Assembly: GCA_000773965.1 (NCBI GenBank)
Contig: JRUP01000051.1
Location: 1 to 43,780, forward strand
DNA length: 43,780 nucleotides
From: Enterobacter cancerogenus
GTDB taxonomy: Bacteria > Pseudomonadota > Gammaproteobacteria > Enterobacterales > Enterobacteriaceae
Direction: 5' to 3'
Shown in pieces: positions 1 to 7,740 of this stretch (position 1 is the first letter of the stretch; every line of letters starts with the position of its first letter). A program made the translations under genes and the position numbers. The notes beneath the pieces are model-generated. The model had not been told where the DNA came from and ran no database searches. It worked only from the letters and a program-made list of their open reading frames with translations.

Positions 1-175
1 CAGCGATGCTCATCTGTAAAACGTCATAATGAATTTCATTATGTGTTCACTCGTGAGACTTGATATTTTTTACGTCCGGAGACGCTGATATCAATCCTGC
101 GAGTGCCCACACAGATTGTCTGATAAATTGTTAAAGAGCGGTGCAATCAGCGCCTTAAGCTGCTGTTGCGAGGTG
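1..175 (-). ncRNA. rRNA operon leader with boxA antitermination site (partial, 16S gene outside window)
   Basis: On the minus strand this stretch contains GCTCTTTAACA (129-139), the boxA sequence that recruits NusB/S10 for rRNA antitermination. It is followed by the conserved enterobacterial leader text AATTTATCAGACAATCTGTG. The remaining leader up to the left edge fits the segment that pairs with the 16S 3' flank to form the RNase III processing stalk. No 16S sequence is present, so the mature 5' end must lie just past position 1. The first 469 bases hold no protein gene that I can support. Confidence 0.85.
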
Positions 176-179
176 GCGT

Positions 180-356
180 ATATTACGCTTTCCTCCTTCA
201 GAGTCAAACACTTTTTTCAGTGTTTTTCTCCGGCGGGGTGAATTTCTTCACTCCCTGCTGAGCCGTCTGCGTTGCCGCTTTGCCGTCTCAGTGGTGGCGC
301 ATTATAGGGATCCGATTTTTTTGCACAACCCCTTTTTTCGATCTTTTTAATCGACT
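180..356 (-). promoter_or_regulatory. Tandem rRNA operon promoters P1 and P2 (rrn, leftward)
   Basis: Read on the minus strand, P1 has a perfect TATAAT at 301-306 and TTGTGC at 323-328, separated by 16 bp. A GC-rich discriminator (GCGCCACC) follows, as expected of a promoter under ppGpp/DksA stringent control. An A-rich stretch at about 335-356 just upstream of the -35 fits an UP element for the alpha subunit C-terminal domain. P2 has TTGACT at 202-207 and TAATAT at 180-185, again with 16 bp between. The tandem P1/P2 layout ahead of an antitermination site is typical of enterobacterial rRNA operons. Fis sites probably lie further upstream, but I cannot place them. The neighbour yrdA matches the flank of E. 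coli rrnD. Confidence 0.88.
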
Positions 357-469
357 GGCGAGTTTTCAATCTTTTCGCTGAGATCGCGAGCGATCCGCTC
401 AAAATTCATCTTGTTTGCCAGCCTGATAAGCCGCAGGCTAGGGGGTAAAAGTGCAAAAGGAGAAAGATC

Positions 470-1024
470 ATGTCTGTAGCCCTACGACTTTATAAGAACC
501 ATTTTCCACAAATCGGCGATCGCGTAATGATCGATCGCAGTAGCGTGGTGGTGGGTGAAGTGCAGCTCGCCGACGATGTCAGCATCTGGCCACTGGTTGC
601 TATCCGCGGTGATGTGAACAAAGTCGTGATAGGTAAAAGAAGCAATATTCAGGACGGCAGCGTTTTGCACGTCACGCATAAATCCACCAGCAATCCGGAA
701 GGGCACCCTTTAGTGATTGGTGAAGACGTGACTGTAGGCCATAAAGCAATGCTGCACGGCTGTCATATCAGCGATCGCGTGCTGGTTGGAATGGGATCGA
801 TTTTGCTGGATGGCGTGTTTGTTGAAGAGGATGTCATGATCGGAGCGGGTAGTCTGGTTCCTCCGGGTAAAAGACTGGAAAGCGGCTACCTCTATTTAGG
901 CAGCCCGGTTAAACAGATCCGCCCATTAAGTGAGGCGGAAATCGCAGGTCTACTCTATTCATCTAACAATTATGTTGGCTGGAAAGATGAATACCTCGCT
1001 CAGGAGAGCCAGATCCAACCTTGA
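470..1024 (+). CDS. yrdA: YrdA, gamma-carbonic anhydrase-like hexapeptide-repeat protein
   Basis: The 184-residue protein belongs to the gamma-carbonic anhydrase (CamH-like) family of left-handed beta-helix proteins. Repeated hexapeptide turns are visible from about residue 20 (VVVGEV, VSIWPLVAIRGD) to residue 145. The family's metal ligands are three histidines; candidates here are in VLHVTHK and in GHKAMLHGC. The family forms trimers with zinc at subunit interfaces, but a physiological substrate for YrdA is not established. The start is supported by AGGAG about eight bases upstream. The 3' end overlaps the convergent yrdB gene by 25 bp. Confidence 0.9.
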   Translation: MSVALRLYKNHFPQIGDRVMIDRSSVVVGEVQLADDVSIWPLVAIRGDVNKVVIGKRSNIQDGSVLHVTHKSTSNPEGHPLVIGEDVTVGHKAMLHGCHISDRVLVGMGSILLDGVFVEEDVMIGAGSLVPPGKRLESGYLYLGSPVKQIRPLSEAEIAGLLYSSNNYVGWKDEYLAQESQIQP

Positions 1025-1248
1025 TCATCGATCTTATCCTGCCGGATAAGCGCTTCCGCTTCTTCTTCCAAATCCCAGCGATGCGCGCTAAACAGCGCCA
1101 TCGCTGCACCCGTTCCGAATCGATCCTGTAATGCGTCGGGCTTGATGGCACAAGTTAACCCCATTCCTTGCACCAACACCGGAAAGACGATCGCTCCTCG
1201 TTCCTCGTCCCAACTTTCACGATCGGGAAAATGGATCGCCTGATTCAC
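1000..1248 (-). CDS. yrdB: YrdB, DUF1488 family protein
   Basis: This 82-residue protein matches E. coli YrdB (DUF1488) in size, position and text: it begins MNQAIHFPDR and contains the acidic block HRWDLEEEAE and the ending DDQGW. Function is unknown. I chose the GTG start at 1246-1248 because it overlaps the aroE stop as GTGA, suggesting translational coupling, and because the homologous protein begins there. The longer open frame upstream is only the shadow of aroE in another frame. It is the last gene of the dprA-to-yrdB leftward cluster and its end lies inside the 3' end of yrdA. Confidence 0.85.
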   Translation of the reverse strand: MNQAIHFPDRESWDEERGAIVFPVLVQGMGLTCAIKPDALQDRFGTGAAMALFSAHRWDLEEEAEALIRQDKIDDQGWIWLS

Positions 1249-2063
1249 TCCTTCATGGCCTGCTTTAATTGAGCAATAACGGGGGTAATTTCTGGCATCA
1301 CGCCATGCCATAATTGGAAAGCATGTGCCGCCTGCCCCACCAGCATGCCCAATCCATCTGCCAGCTGACCCGCACCGTGCTGCTGACACCACAACAAGAA
1401 TGGCGTCAGCCCTTGCTGATAGAACATGTCGTAGCAGCGTGTTTGCGGGGTGATCAATGAGTCTGGTAACGGCGGCACTTTACCCTCAACGCCACTGGAA
1501 GTTGCATTGATGATCAGATCAAATGCCTGGCCGGAGATCTCAGCAAAGCTGCTCGCCTGGATATCCCCACTATGCTGGAAGATATTTGCCAATTCTTCAG
1601 CGCGGGCAACCGTTCGGTTGACCACTACCACTGAACATCCAAAAGAAAGCAGGGGAAGGATCACACCACGAGCCGCACCACCGGCTCCCACCAGTAAAAT
1701 TCGGTCACCAGAACGGATCAAATTCAATCGTTCCAGATCGCTTAGCAGGCCAATTCCATCGGTATTATCACCAAAGATCGAGCCATCTGCCTTTTTCTTT
1801 AATGTGTTAACCGCCCCAGATAAGGCTGCACGTTCACTGAGTTCATCGGCCAGTTCCCACGCCTGTTGTTTAAACGGCAGTGTGACATTTGCACCTTTTC
1901 CACCGACAGTAAAAAAGTCGCTAATTGACTGAGGAAACCCCTCCAGCGGAGCACAAATCCGGCCATAGGAGTGCGCGATTCCTGTCTGCTCGGCAAAAAG
2001 GCTATGAATGAAAGGTGACTTACTGTGTGCAATGGGATGACCAAAAACGGCGAAGTGTTCCAT
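1245..2063 (-). CDS. aroE: Shikimate 5-dehydrogenase AroE
   Basis: AroE reduces 3-dehydroshikimate to shikimate with NADPH, the fourth step of the chorismate pathway, in the cytoplasm. The 272-residue product has the N-terminal substrate domain motif NVTLPFK with catalytic Lys65 and the partner Asp102 in NTDGIGL. The Rossmann loop GAGGAARG (about 126-133) and the NRT sequence mark an NADP-binding site. The C-terminal DGLGMLVGQ motif contacts shikimate. Length equals the E. coli enzyme. It follows tsaC by only 3 bp and overlaps yrdB by 4 bp, so the three are probably cotranscribed. Confidence 0.97.
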   Translation of the reverse strand: MEHFAVFGHPIAHSKSPFIHSLFAEQTGIAHSYGRICAPLEGFPQSISDFFTVGGKGANVTLPFKQQAWELADELSERAALSGAVNTLKKKADGSIFGDNTDGIGLLSDLERLNLIRSGDRILLVGAGGAARGVILPLLSFGCSVVVVNRTVARAEELANIFQHSGDIQASSFAEISGQAFDLIINATSSGVEGKVPPLPDSLITPQTRCYDMFYQQGLTPFLLWCQQHGAGQLADGLGMLVGQAAHAFQLWHGVMPEITPVIAQLKQAMKE

Positions 2064-2066
2064 AAA

Positions 2067-2642
2067 TTAACCCTGACGAATAAGTTCGCCGCTGATAACG
2101 TCGCGAATTTCAGAAGGATTTAGCCGCCCGCCCGTTGCAGCATGCAACACGGGGAATTGAGCACCGAATTGCTGTGCAACTTCATCAGCATTGCGGCACG
2201 GCGCCTCGCCGGAGAGATTGGCGCTGGTAGACACCAATGGTTTGCCAAAGCCACGACAGAGTGCCTGCACATCCGGATGATCGCTAACGCGGATAGCCAG
2301 CGAATCGAAACGACCTGTTAACCAGCGCGGCGTATGCGGTGTTGCCGGCACCACATAAGTCACCGGCCCAGGCCAGCTCGCGAACATACGCTCACGTTGC
2401 AATACTGTGAGTTCGCGGTCGGCGATGTAGGGCTCCAGTTGCGCATAATCGGCTGCAATCAGGATAAGCCCTTTTTCAACCGGACGCTGTTTGAGTGCCA
2501 ATAAGGCCATGACGGCGCTTTCGCTATCGGGATCGCAACCTAAACCAAACACGGCTTCTGTTGGATAGGCAATAACGGCCTGCTGCTGTAGTTGCTCGAT
2601 GCAAAACTCGAGACTTCCGGGGGCATACGGTTTTTGCTTCAT
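2067..2642 (-). CDS. tsaC: Threonylcarbamoyl-AMP synthase TsaC (YrdC/Sua5 domain)
   Basis: TsaC makes threonylcarbamoyl-AMP from threonine, bicarbonate and ATP, the first step of t6A37 synthesis on ANN-decoding tRNAs; TsaB/D/E complete it. The 191-residue protein is a single YrdC domain with AYPTEAVFGLG near residue 20, KQRPVEKGLILIA near 50, WPGPVT, and STSANLSG in the C-terminal half. The open frame extends 35 codons upstream, but that part is yrdD in another frame. The ATG used here gives the family length and lies 5 bp after the yrdD stop. Confidence 0.95.
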   Translation of the reverse strand: MKQKPYAPGSLEFCIEQLQQQAVIAYPTEAVFGLGCDPDSESAVMALLALKQRPVEKGLILIAADYAQLEPYIADRELTVLQRERMFASWPGPVTYVVPATPHTPRWLTGRFDSLAIRVSDHPDVQALCRGFGKPLVSTSANLSGEAPCRNADEVAQQFGAQFPVLHAATGGRLNPSEIRDVISGELIRQG

Positions 2643-2647
2643 GGTGG

Positions 2648-3193
2648 TTATTCGTCCTGGGCGATGAGCTTGCCACAGCGTTTGCTGGCGCATAAGCGCT
2701 TCATGCCTTGTGCGGTTTTCTTCTCTATTAATAGGGGGAACTGGCAATGCGGGCAGACACCTTCAACCGGCGTTGCATTGATCGCAAACTGGCAATCGGG
2801 GTAACGGTCGCAGGAATGAAAAGTCTTGCCATAGCGCGAACGGCGCTGCACCAGCTTTCCATTCTGACATTGAGGACAGGCGATCGCCGTCTCGTCGGGC
2901 TTATCGATGGTTTCTGTGTAATCACATTCAGGATAGTGACTACAACCAACAAACATCCCAAATCGCCCCTGACGCAAAACTTTATCTGCGCCACACTGGG
3001 GGCATGCGTGCCCTTCCAGCACTTTGACAATATGACCATCGGCCTGATTTTTCAGGGGACGAACATAATCACAAGTTGGATAATTCACGCAGCCAAGAAA
3101 CGGGCCGTGTTTACCACTGCGTATCACTAAATCTGCCCCGCAAGCGGGGCAGGGATCGTGTTTACGCACAGAAAATAGTGCTGATTTACTCAT
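2648..3193 (-). CDS. yrdD: YrdD, topoisomerase-type zinc-finger protein
   Basis: The 181-residue protein consists of four zinc ribbons of the type found at the C-terminus of topoisomerase I (zf-C4_Topoisom). Each unit has a CxxC pair followed after about 18-20 residues by a second cysteine set: CPACG, CPQCG, CPQCQ and CPHCQ, the first three each closed by a YPxC motif and the last by ASKRC. No catalytic topoisomerase domain is present, so it is a stand-alone nucleic-acid-binding protein of unproven role. It sits between smg and tsaC in the conserved cluster. Confidence 0.9.
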   Translation of the reverse strand: MSKSALFSVRKHDPCPACGADLVIRSGKHGPFLGCVNYPTCDYVRPLKNQADGHIVKVLEGHACPQCGADKVLRQGRFGMFVGCSHYPECDYTETIDKPDETAIACPQCQNGKLVQRRSRYGKTFHSCDRYPDCQFAINATPVEGVCPHCQFPLLIEKKTAQGMKRLCASKRCGKLIAQDE

Positions 3194-3217
3194 ATTTCCG
3201 GATGCATTAATCGCAAA

Positions 3218-3691
3218 TTAATGCAGCATACCTTCATTGACGTCGAATAACAGTTCTTCCATCTGCTGATAAGCGTTTTCACATCCAGGGATGTTAAACA
3301 GCACCATCAGCACCACCCATTTCAGATCTTCAAGATCGAATTCCTGAGTATCAAGAGCCGTGACTCGCTCGATGACCATTTCGCGCGTTTCCATATTCAG
3401 CACCTGAACCTGCTCCAGGAACAAAATAAAACCGCGACAATCGGCATCAAGACGCTGGCATTCCTCGTCCGTATAAATTCGCATTGAGAGCGGGTCGGCA
3501 GCCAATTGTACAGGCGCCACCAGACCATCCTGATAGTCCGCTAAACGTTCAAGCCAATTCAACGCATTGTAGATATCTTCACGATGAAAACCCGCATCAG
3601 CCAAATCATCGGTCAATTTATCCTGGTCAACACGCATTTCAGCTTCGTTGTGGATATAGGTCTCAAACAAGTACATAAGTACGTCGAACAT
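3218..3691 (-). CDS. smg: Smg, DUF494 family protein
   Basis: The 157-residue acidic protein matches the Smg/DUF494 family over its whole length: MFDVLMYLFETYI at the start, NIPGCENAYQQMEELL near the end. Function is not established in any organism I know of. Linkage to dprA is conserved in enterobacteria. Its first 29 bases lie inside the 3' end of dprA, so translation is probably coupled to it. Confidence 0.9.
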   Translation of the reverse strand: MFDVLMYLFETYIHNEAEMRVDQDKLTDDLADAGFHREDIYNALNWLERLADYQDGLVAPVQLAADPLSMRIYTDEECQRLDADCRGFILFLEQVQVLNMETREMVIERVTALDTQEFDLEDLKWVVLMVLFNIPGCENAYQQMEELLFDVNEGMLH

Positions 3692-4787
3692 GGCATGCCC
3701 TCCTCAATCGGACATAGCCGCCGGGTACAGCTGCGATCCATCCTGCTAACTCCAGCTCCAGCAACTGGGCTGCGATAACTGGCACAGGTTGGCCGGCACG
3801 TTCAGCGACGACGTCAACAGGTGTAACCTCATCACCTACGTTAGCCAACACGCTTGCAAATGGCAATGGAACATCGTCACTGTCTTGTGAATATATTGTT
3901 TCTGAAGTGGTTGCCGGCAGCCATTGCAAGGTGGAATGCAAATCTTCAAGGATGTTATTGGGATGGGCAACCAACAGCGCTCCCTGCTGAATCAACCAAT
4001 GTGTGCCTTCACTGCCATCATTACCCAATGCTCCAGGTAGCGCATAAACATTGCGATTTTGTTCCAGCGCGCAGCGAGCCGTGACCAGCGAACCGCTTTT
4101 CAGTGAAGCCTCAACGACCAGCACTCCCTGACTTAACCCACTGATGATGCGGTTACGGCGCGGAAAATTAACCGCATGCGGCGCCATTTCAAGAGGAAAT
4201 TCAGAGACTAAAGCCCCTTCGTTATCCATGATCGCCTGCGCCAGCGACTGATGGCTTTTGGGGTAGATATGTTGCAAGCCGCTGCCCAGCACTGCGATTG
4301 TTTTTCCACTTGCGTCCAAGGCTGCACGGTGTGCAACGCCATCAATACCGCGAGCCAGTCCGCTAGTGATGGTCAACCCACTGAGTGCAAGTTGCTGTGT
4401 AAACCATGTGCCCCACTCTTTGCCATAGTGGGAACAGTGCCGACTGCCCACCACAGCTAATTGCGGTGTCTGCAAAACGGAGAGGTGCCCAGCCACATAG
4501 AGCAATGAGGGGCGTTGACTGATTTCAGCCAGGGGACCTGGATAATCAGCATCTATGCAGGAGATTAAATGATGATGAGGTTGATCCAGCCACTGTAACG
4601 TGCGCGCCAGTTGCCGTGGGCAATAATCGTTAAACTGTTGGCGCTGCAATTCATTCAAACCATGGCTGTGCAGTAATTCGTCATCGACGGCGGCGCCGTT
4701 TTGCAAATTCCGCGCGAGATTCACTACGCGATGCCGGCGCAGGCCTTTAACATTTGCCAGCCGGAGTATCCCTTCCACTCGCTCCAT
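3663..4787 (-). CDS. dprA: DNA-processing protein DprA (Smf)
   Basis: DprA binds incoming single-stranded DNA and loads RecA during natural transformation; enterobacteria keep the gene although competence is rarely seen. The core Rossmann-like domain is intact, with VVGSRHCS, TSGLARGIDG, AVLGSGL, NFPRRNRIISGLS and SLKSGSLVTARCALEQ. A C-terminal winged-helix-like domain (DEVTPVDVVAERAGQPVP) follows. I prefer the ATG giving 374 residues, the E. coli length, because AAGGA lies seven bases before it. A GTG eight codons upstream (4811) has no visible ribosome binding site. The gene is divergent from def and overlaps smg by 29 bp. Confidence 0.93.
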   Translation of the reverse strand: MERVEGILRLANVKGLRRHRVVNLARNLQNGAAVDDELLHSHGLNELQRQQFNDYCPRQLARTLQWLDQPHHHLISCIDADYPGPLAEISQRPSLLYVAGHLSVLQTPQLAVVGSRHCSHYGKEWGTWFTQQLALSGLTITSGLARGIDGVAHRAALDASGKTIAVLGSGLQHIYPKSHQSLAQAIMDNEGALVSEFPLEMAPHAVNFPRRNRIISGLSQGVLVVEASLKSGSLVTARCALEQNRNVYALPGALGNDGSEGTHWLIQQGALLVAHPNNILEDLHSTLQWLPATTSETIYSQDSDDVPLPFASVLANVGDEVTPVDVVAERAGQPVPVIAAQLLELELAGWIAAVPGGYVRLRRACHVRRTYVLV

Positions 4788-4824
4788 GCGTCCATCCTTA
4801 AGCCCGCTCACATGCGGTGCAATG

Positions 4825-4854
4825 CTGTCAATCAGGCCACAAAAAGTCTACAAT
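4825..4854 (+). promoter_or_regulatory. Candidate promoter for def-fmt
   Basis: In the dprA-def divergent gap there is CTGTCA (4825-4830) and, 18 bp later, TACAAT (4849-4854), each differing from consensus by one or two bases. It would start transcription about 40 bases before the def ATG. This is a pattern match only. Confidence 0.4.
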
Positions 4855-4899
4855 ATGAGGTAGTAATCTTTTCTTTAACGCATACAGATCTGGATATTT

Positions 4900-5412
4900 A
4901 TGTCAGTTTTGCAGGTATTACATTTCCCTGATGATCGCCTTCGCAAAATCGCTGCGCCGGTGGCTACCGTAAACGCAGACGTTCAGCGCATTGTCGATGA
5001 CATGTTTGAAACCATGTACGCCGAAGAAGGCATTGGCTTAGCGGCCACTCAGGTCGACATTCATCAACGCATCATTGTTATCGATGTTTCTGAAAATCGA
5101 GACGAACGTCTGGTGTTGATTAACCCGGAACTGCTGGAAAAAAGCGGTGAAACCGGTATTGAAGAGGGCTGCCTCTCAATCCCTGAACAGCGTGCCTTTG
5201 TGCCGCGTGCGGAATGGGTCAAAGTCCGTGCGCAGGATCGTGACGGTAAGAGCTTCGAGCTGGAAACGGATGGCCTGCTGGCGATTTGTATCCAGCATGA
5301 AATCGATCATCTGGATGGCAAGCTGTTTATCGATTATCTGTCGCCGCTGAAGCGTCAGCGCATCAAACAGAAACTGGAAAAGCTGGCCCGCATGAACGCA
5401 CGCGAAGCCTGA
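4900..5412 (+). CDS. def: Peptide deformylase
   Basis: Def removes the formyl group from the N-terminal methionine of nascent chains at the ribosome exit tunnel. The 170-residue protein carries all three family motifs: GIGLAATQ (44-51), EGCLS with metal ligand Cys91, and QHEIDH with His133, catalytic Glu134 and His137. Fe2+ is the native metal in the family. The gene begins the rightward def-fmt-rsmB-trkA series and is followed after 21 bp by fmt, which adds the formyl group that Def later removes. Confidence 0.97.
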   Translation: MSVLQVLHFPDDRLRKIAAPVATVNADVQRIVDDMFETMYAEEGIGLAATQVDIHQRIIVIDVSENRDERLVLINPELLEKSGETGIEEGCLSIPEQRAFVPRAEWVKVRAQDRDGKSFELETDGLLAICIQHEIDHLDGKLFIDYLSPLKRQRIKQKLEKLARMNAREA

Positions 5413-5433
5413 GTACTAACAGAAGGTTAAACT

Positions 5434-6378
5434 GTGTCTGCATCGCTAAAGATTATCTTTGCCGGTACACCTGACTTTGCAGCGCGTCATCTCGACGCGC
5501 TGCTTGCTTCTGAGCATCAGGTAGTTGGCGTATTTACTCAGCCCGACCGTCCATCAGGACGCGGTAATAAACTCACTCCAGGCCCTGTCAAAGTGTTGGC
5601 ACAGGCACATGATGTTCCCGTGTTTCAGCCGAAATCGCTAAAGCCTGAAGAGAACCAACAACTGGTCGCGGATTTGCAAGCCGATATCATGGTCGTGGTG
5701 GCTTATGGCCTGATTCTGCCGAAGGCGGTTCTCGATATGCCGCGACTCGGTTGCATCAATGTCCATGGTTCACTGTTGCCACGCTGGCGCGGCGCGGCGC
5801 CCATTCAGCGTTCGCTCTGGGCTGGCGACAGCGAAACCGGCGTGACCATTATGCAGATGGATGTGGGTCTGGATACGGGTGACATGCTGCATAAGCTCTC
5901 CTGTCCTATCACGCCTGAAGACACCAGCGCATCACTGTATGACAAGCTGGCCGAGCTTGGGCCACAAGGTATGCTGGATACACTCGATCTGCTTGCCAGC
6001 GGCAAAGCTCAGCCTGAAGTGCAGGATGAAGCGCTGGTTTCTTACGCTGAGAAGTTGAGTAAAGAAGAGGCGCGTCTTGATTGGTCACTTTCTGCTGCAC
6101 AGCTTGAGCGCTGCATTCGTGCCTTCAATCCCTGGCCGGTGAGTTTCTTCCTGATCGAGGATCAACCCGTCAAAGTGTGGCAGGCTAGCGTTCTACCTCA
6201 TCAGAACAAACAGCCGGGCGAAGTCATCCATGCTGATAAAAATGGCATTCAGATTGCCACCGCTGACGGCGTACTCAATCTACTTTCGCTGCAGCCTGCT
6301 GGTAAGAAAGCCATGTCCGCGCAAGATCTGCTGAATTCGCGTCGTGAATGGTTTGCCACTGGCACCCTTCTGGCCTGA
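5434..6378 (+). CDS. fmt: Methionyl-tRNA formyltransferase
   Basis: Fmt transfers a formyl group from 10-formyl-tetrahydrofolate to initiator Met-tRNA. The 314-residue protein has the N-terminal formyltransferase fold with the catalytic triad Asn109, His111 (INVHGSLLPRWRGA) and Asp147 (GLDTGD). The C-terminal OB-like domain begins at about residue 205. The start is GTG with AGAAGG upstream and gives a length one residue short of E. coli. It is cotranscribed with def. A terminator-like hairpin lies between its stop and rsmB. Confidence 0.96.
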   Translation: MSASLKIIFAGTPDFAARHLDALLASEHQVVGVFTQPDRPSGRGNKLTPGPVKVLAQAHDVPVFQPKSLKPEENQQLVADLQADIMVVVAYGLILPKAVLDMPRLGCINVHGSLLPRWRGAAPIQRSLWAGDSETGVTIMQMDVGLDTGDMLHKLSCPITPEDTSASLYDKLAELGPQGMLDTLDLLASGKAQPEVQDEALVSYAEKLSKEEARLDWSLSAAQLERCIRAFNPWPVSFFLIEDQPVKVWQASVLPHQNKQPGEVIHADKNGIQIATADGVLNLLSLQPAGKKAMSAQDLLNSRREWFATGTLLA

Positions 6379-6383
6379 TCTCC

Positions 6384-6408
6384 AGCCCGGTTTAACCGGG
6401 CTTTTTTG
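6384..6408 (+). terminator. Terminator-like hairpin between fmt and rsmB
   Basis: AGCCCGG and CCGGGCT form a perfect 7-bp GC-rich stem around a TTTAA loop and are followed directly by TTTTTTGTTT. This is a textbook intrinsic terminator, yet the next gene rsmB begins only about 9 bases beyond. Either it attenuates read-through into rsmB or it protects the fmt 3' end. Confidence 0.75.
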
Positions 6409-6416
6409 TTTGATGA

Positions 6417-7709
6417 ATGAATATGAAAAAAGCAACTAACCTGCGTAGTCTCGCCGCGCAACTGATTGAACGCGTGGTAGATAAAGGTGAATCGCTCAGT
6501 GCCATTCTGCCTGGCGCGCAAAAAACATTGGCTGATAAAGATGGCGCGCTGTTGCAGGAACTCTGCTTTGGCGTAATGCGCACTCTGCCACAACTGGAAG
6601 CGCTGATTGGCAAACTGATGGAGCGCACGTTAACGGGAAAGCAGCGCGTACTGCATTACCTGATAATGGTTGGGTTGTATCAGTTGCTGTACACGCGCGT
6701 GCCAGCACATGCCGCACTGGCCGAAACGGTTGCCGGTGCAGAAGTCCTGAAGCGTACGGCGCTGAAGGGATTGATTAACGGTGTGCTGCGTCAGTTCCAG
6801 CGTCAGCAAGAGGAACTGGTTGCTGCAGTGGATCAAGGCCCACAGCGCTACTGGCATCCCGGTTGGTTGCTTAAGCGTTTGCAGACCGCCTGGCCAGATC
6901 AATGGCAGCAGATCGTTGACGCCAATAATCAGCGACCGCCGATGTGGTTGCGCGTCAATCGCCAACACCATAGCCGTGATGCGTGGCTGAACCTGTTACA
7001 GGCTGAAGACAAAGCAGCCTTCCCCGCCGATGCGCCGGATGCTCTGCGTCTTGAATCCCCTGCTCCTGTCAGTCAGTTACCGGGCTTCGATCAAGGATGG
7101 GTGACAGTACAAGATTTGTCTGCACAGCGCTGTGCTCTGCTGCTTGAGCCACAAAACAATGAAGCCATTCTCGATCTCTGCGCAGCGCCCGGCGGCAAGA
7201 CCACGCATATTCTGGAAATCGCCCCTCAGGCAAACGTGCTGGCGGTAGATACCGATCAACAACGTTTGACCCGCGTGCATGAAAATCTGCAGCGCCTGGG
7301 TATGCAAGCCGAAGTCCGCCAGGGCGATGGCCGGACACCTGCAGAGTGGTGCGGCGACCAGCAATTTGACCGTATTCTGCTGGATGCACCTTGTTCTGCA
7401 ACCGGAGTGATTCGACGTCACCCTGATATCAAATGGTTGCGCCGTGATCGTGATATCCCAGAGCTGGCTGTACTGCAGCGCGAAATCCTCAATGCAGTTT
7501 GGCCACGTTTGAAATCCGGCGGAACGATGATTTACGCGACTTGCTCGATCCTGCCCGAAGAAAACCATCAGCAGATCGCAGCCTTTTTGGCTGAACACGA
7601 TGATGCCGCCGCTGAGCCGCTGCCCGAAGGCCAAATCAACGGGTGGCAAGTCTTCCCGAGCGTTGATGGCGGTGACGGATTCTTTTACGCTAAGTTGATA
7701 AAGAAATAG
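6417..7709 (+). CDS. rsmB: 16S rRNA (cytosine967-C5)-methyltransferase RsmB
   Basis: RsmB makes m5C967 in 16S rRNA of the small subunit. The 430-residue protein has an N-terminal NusB-like RNA-binding domain (about 1-140) and a C-terminal Rossmann methyltransferase. The SAM loop is LDLCAAPGGKTTH. The two working cysteines are in DAPCSATG (about Cys326) and YATCSILPEEN (about Cys376). ATG codons at 6417 and 6423 are both possible. Neither has a clear Shine-Dalgarno, because the preceding bases are the U-tract of a hairpin. trkA follows after 31 bp. Confidence 0.95.
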   Translation: MNMKKATNLRSLAAQLIERVVDKGESLSAILPGAQKTLADKDGALLQELCFGVMRTLPQLEALIGKLMERTLTGKQRVLHYLIMVGLYQLLYTRVPAHAALAETVAGAEVLKRTALKGLINGVLRQFQRQQEELVAAVDQGPQRYWHPGWLLKRLQTAWPDQWQQIVDANNQRPPMWLRVNRQHHSRDAWLNLLQAEDKAAFPADAPDALRLESPAPVSQLPGFDQGWVTVQDLSAQRCALLLEPQNNEAILDLCAAPGGKTTHILEIAPQANVLAVDTDQQRLTRVHENLQRLGMQAEVRQGDGRTPAEWCGDQQFDRILLDAPCSATGVIRRHPDIKWLRRDRDIPELAVLQREILNAVWPRLKSGGTMIYATCSILPEENHQQIAAFLAEHDDAAAEPLPEGQINGWQVFPSVDGGDGFFYAKLIKK

Positions 7710-7740
7710 TGCGGCGCATTCTGACAAGAGCGATTCAACG

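Noticed and set aside
217..402. A 61-codon minus-strand frame across the rRNA promoter region
   Set aside because: It covers P1, the discriminator and the UP element, which have a clear promoter function, and has no homologue that I recognise.
4788..4811. GTG start for dprA eight codons upstream
   Set aside because: No Shine-Dalgarno precedes it, while the downstream ATG has AAGGA at a good distance and gives the 374-residue family length.
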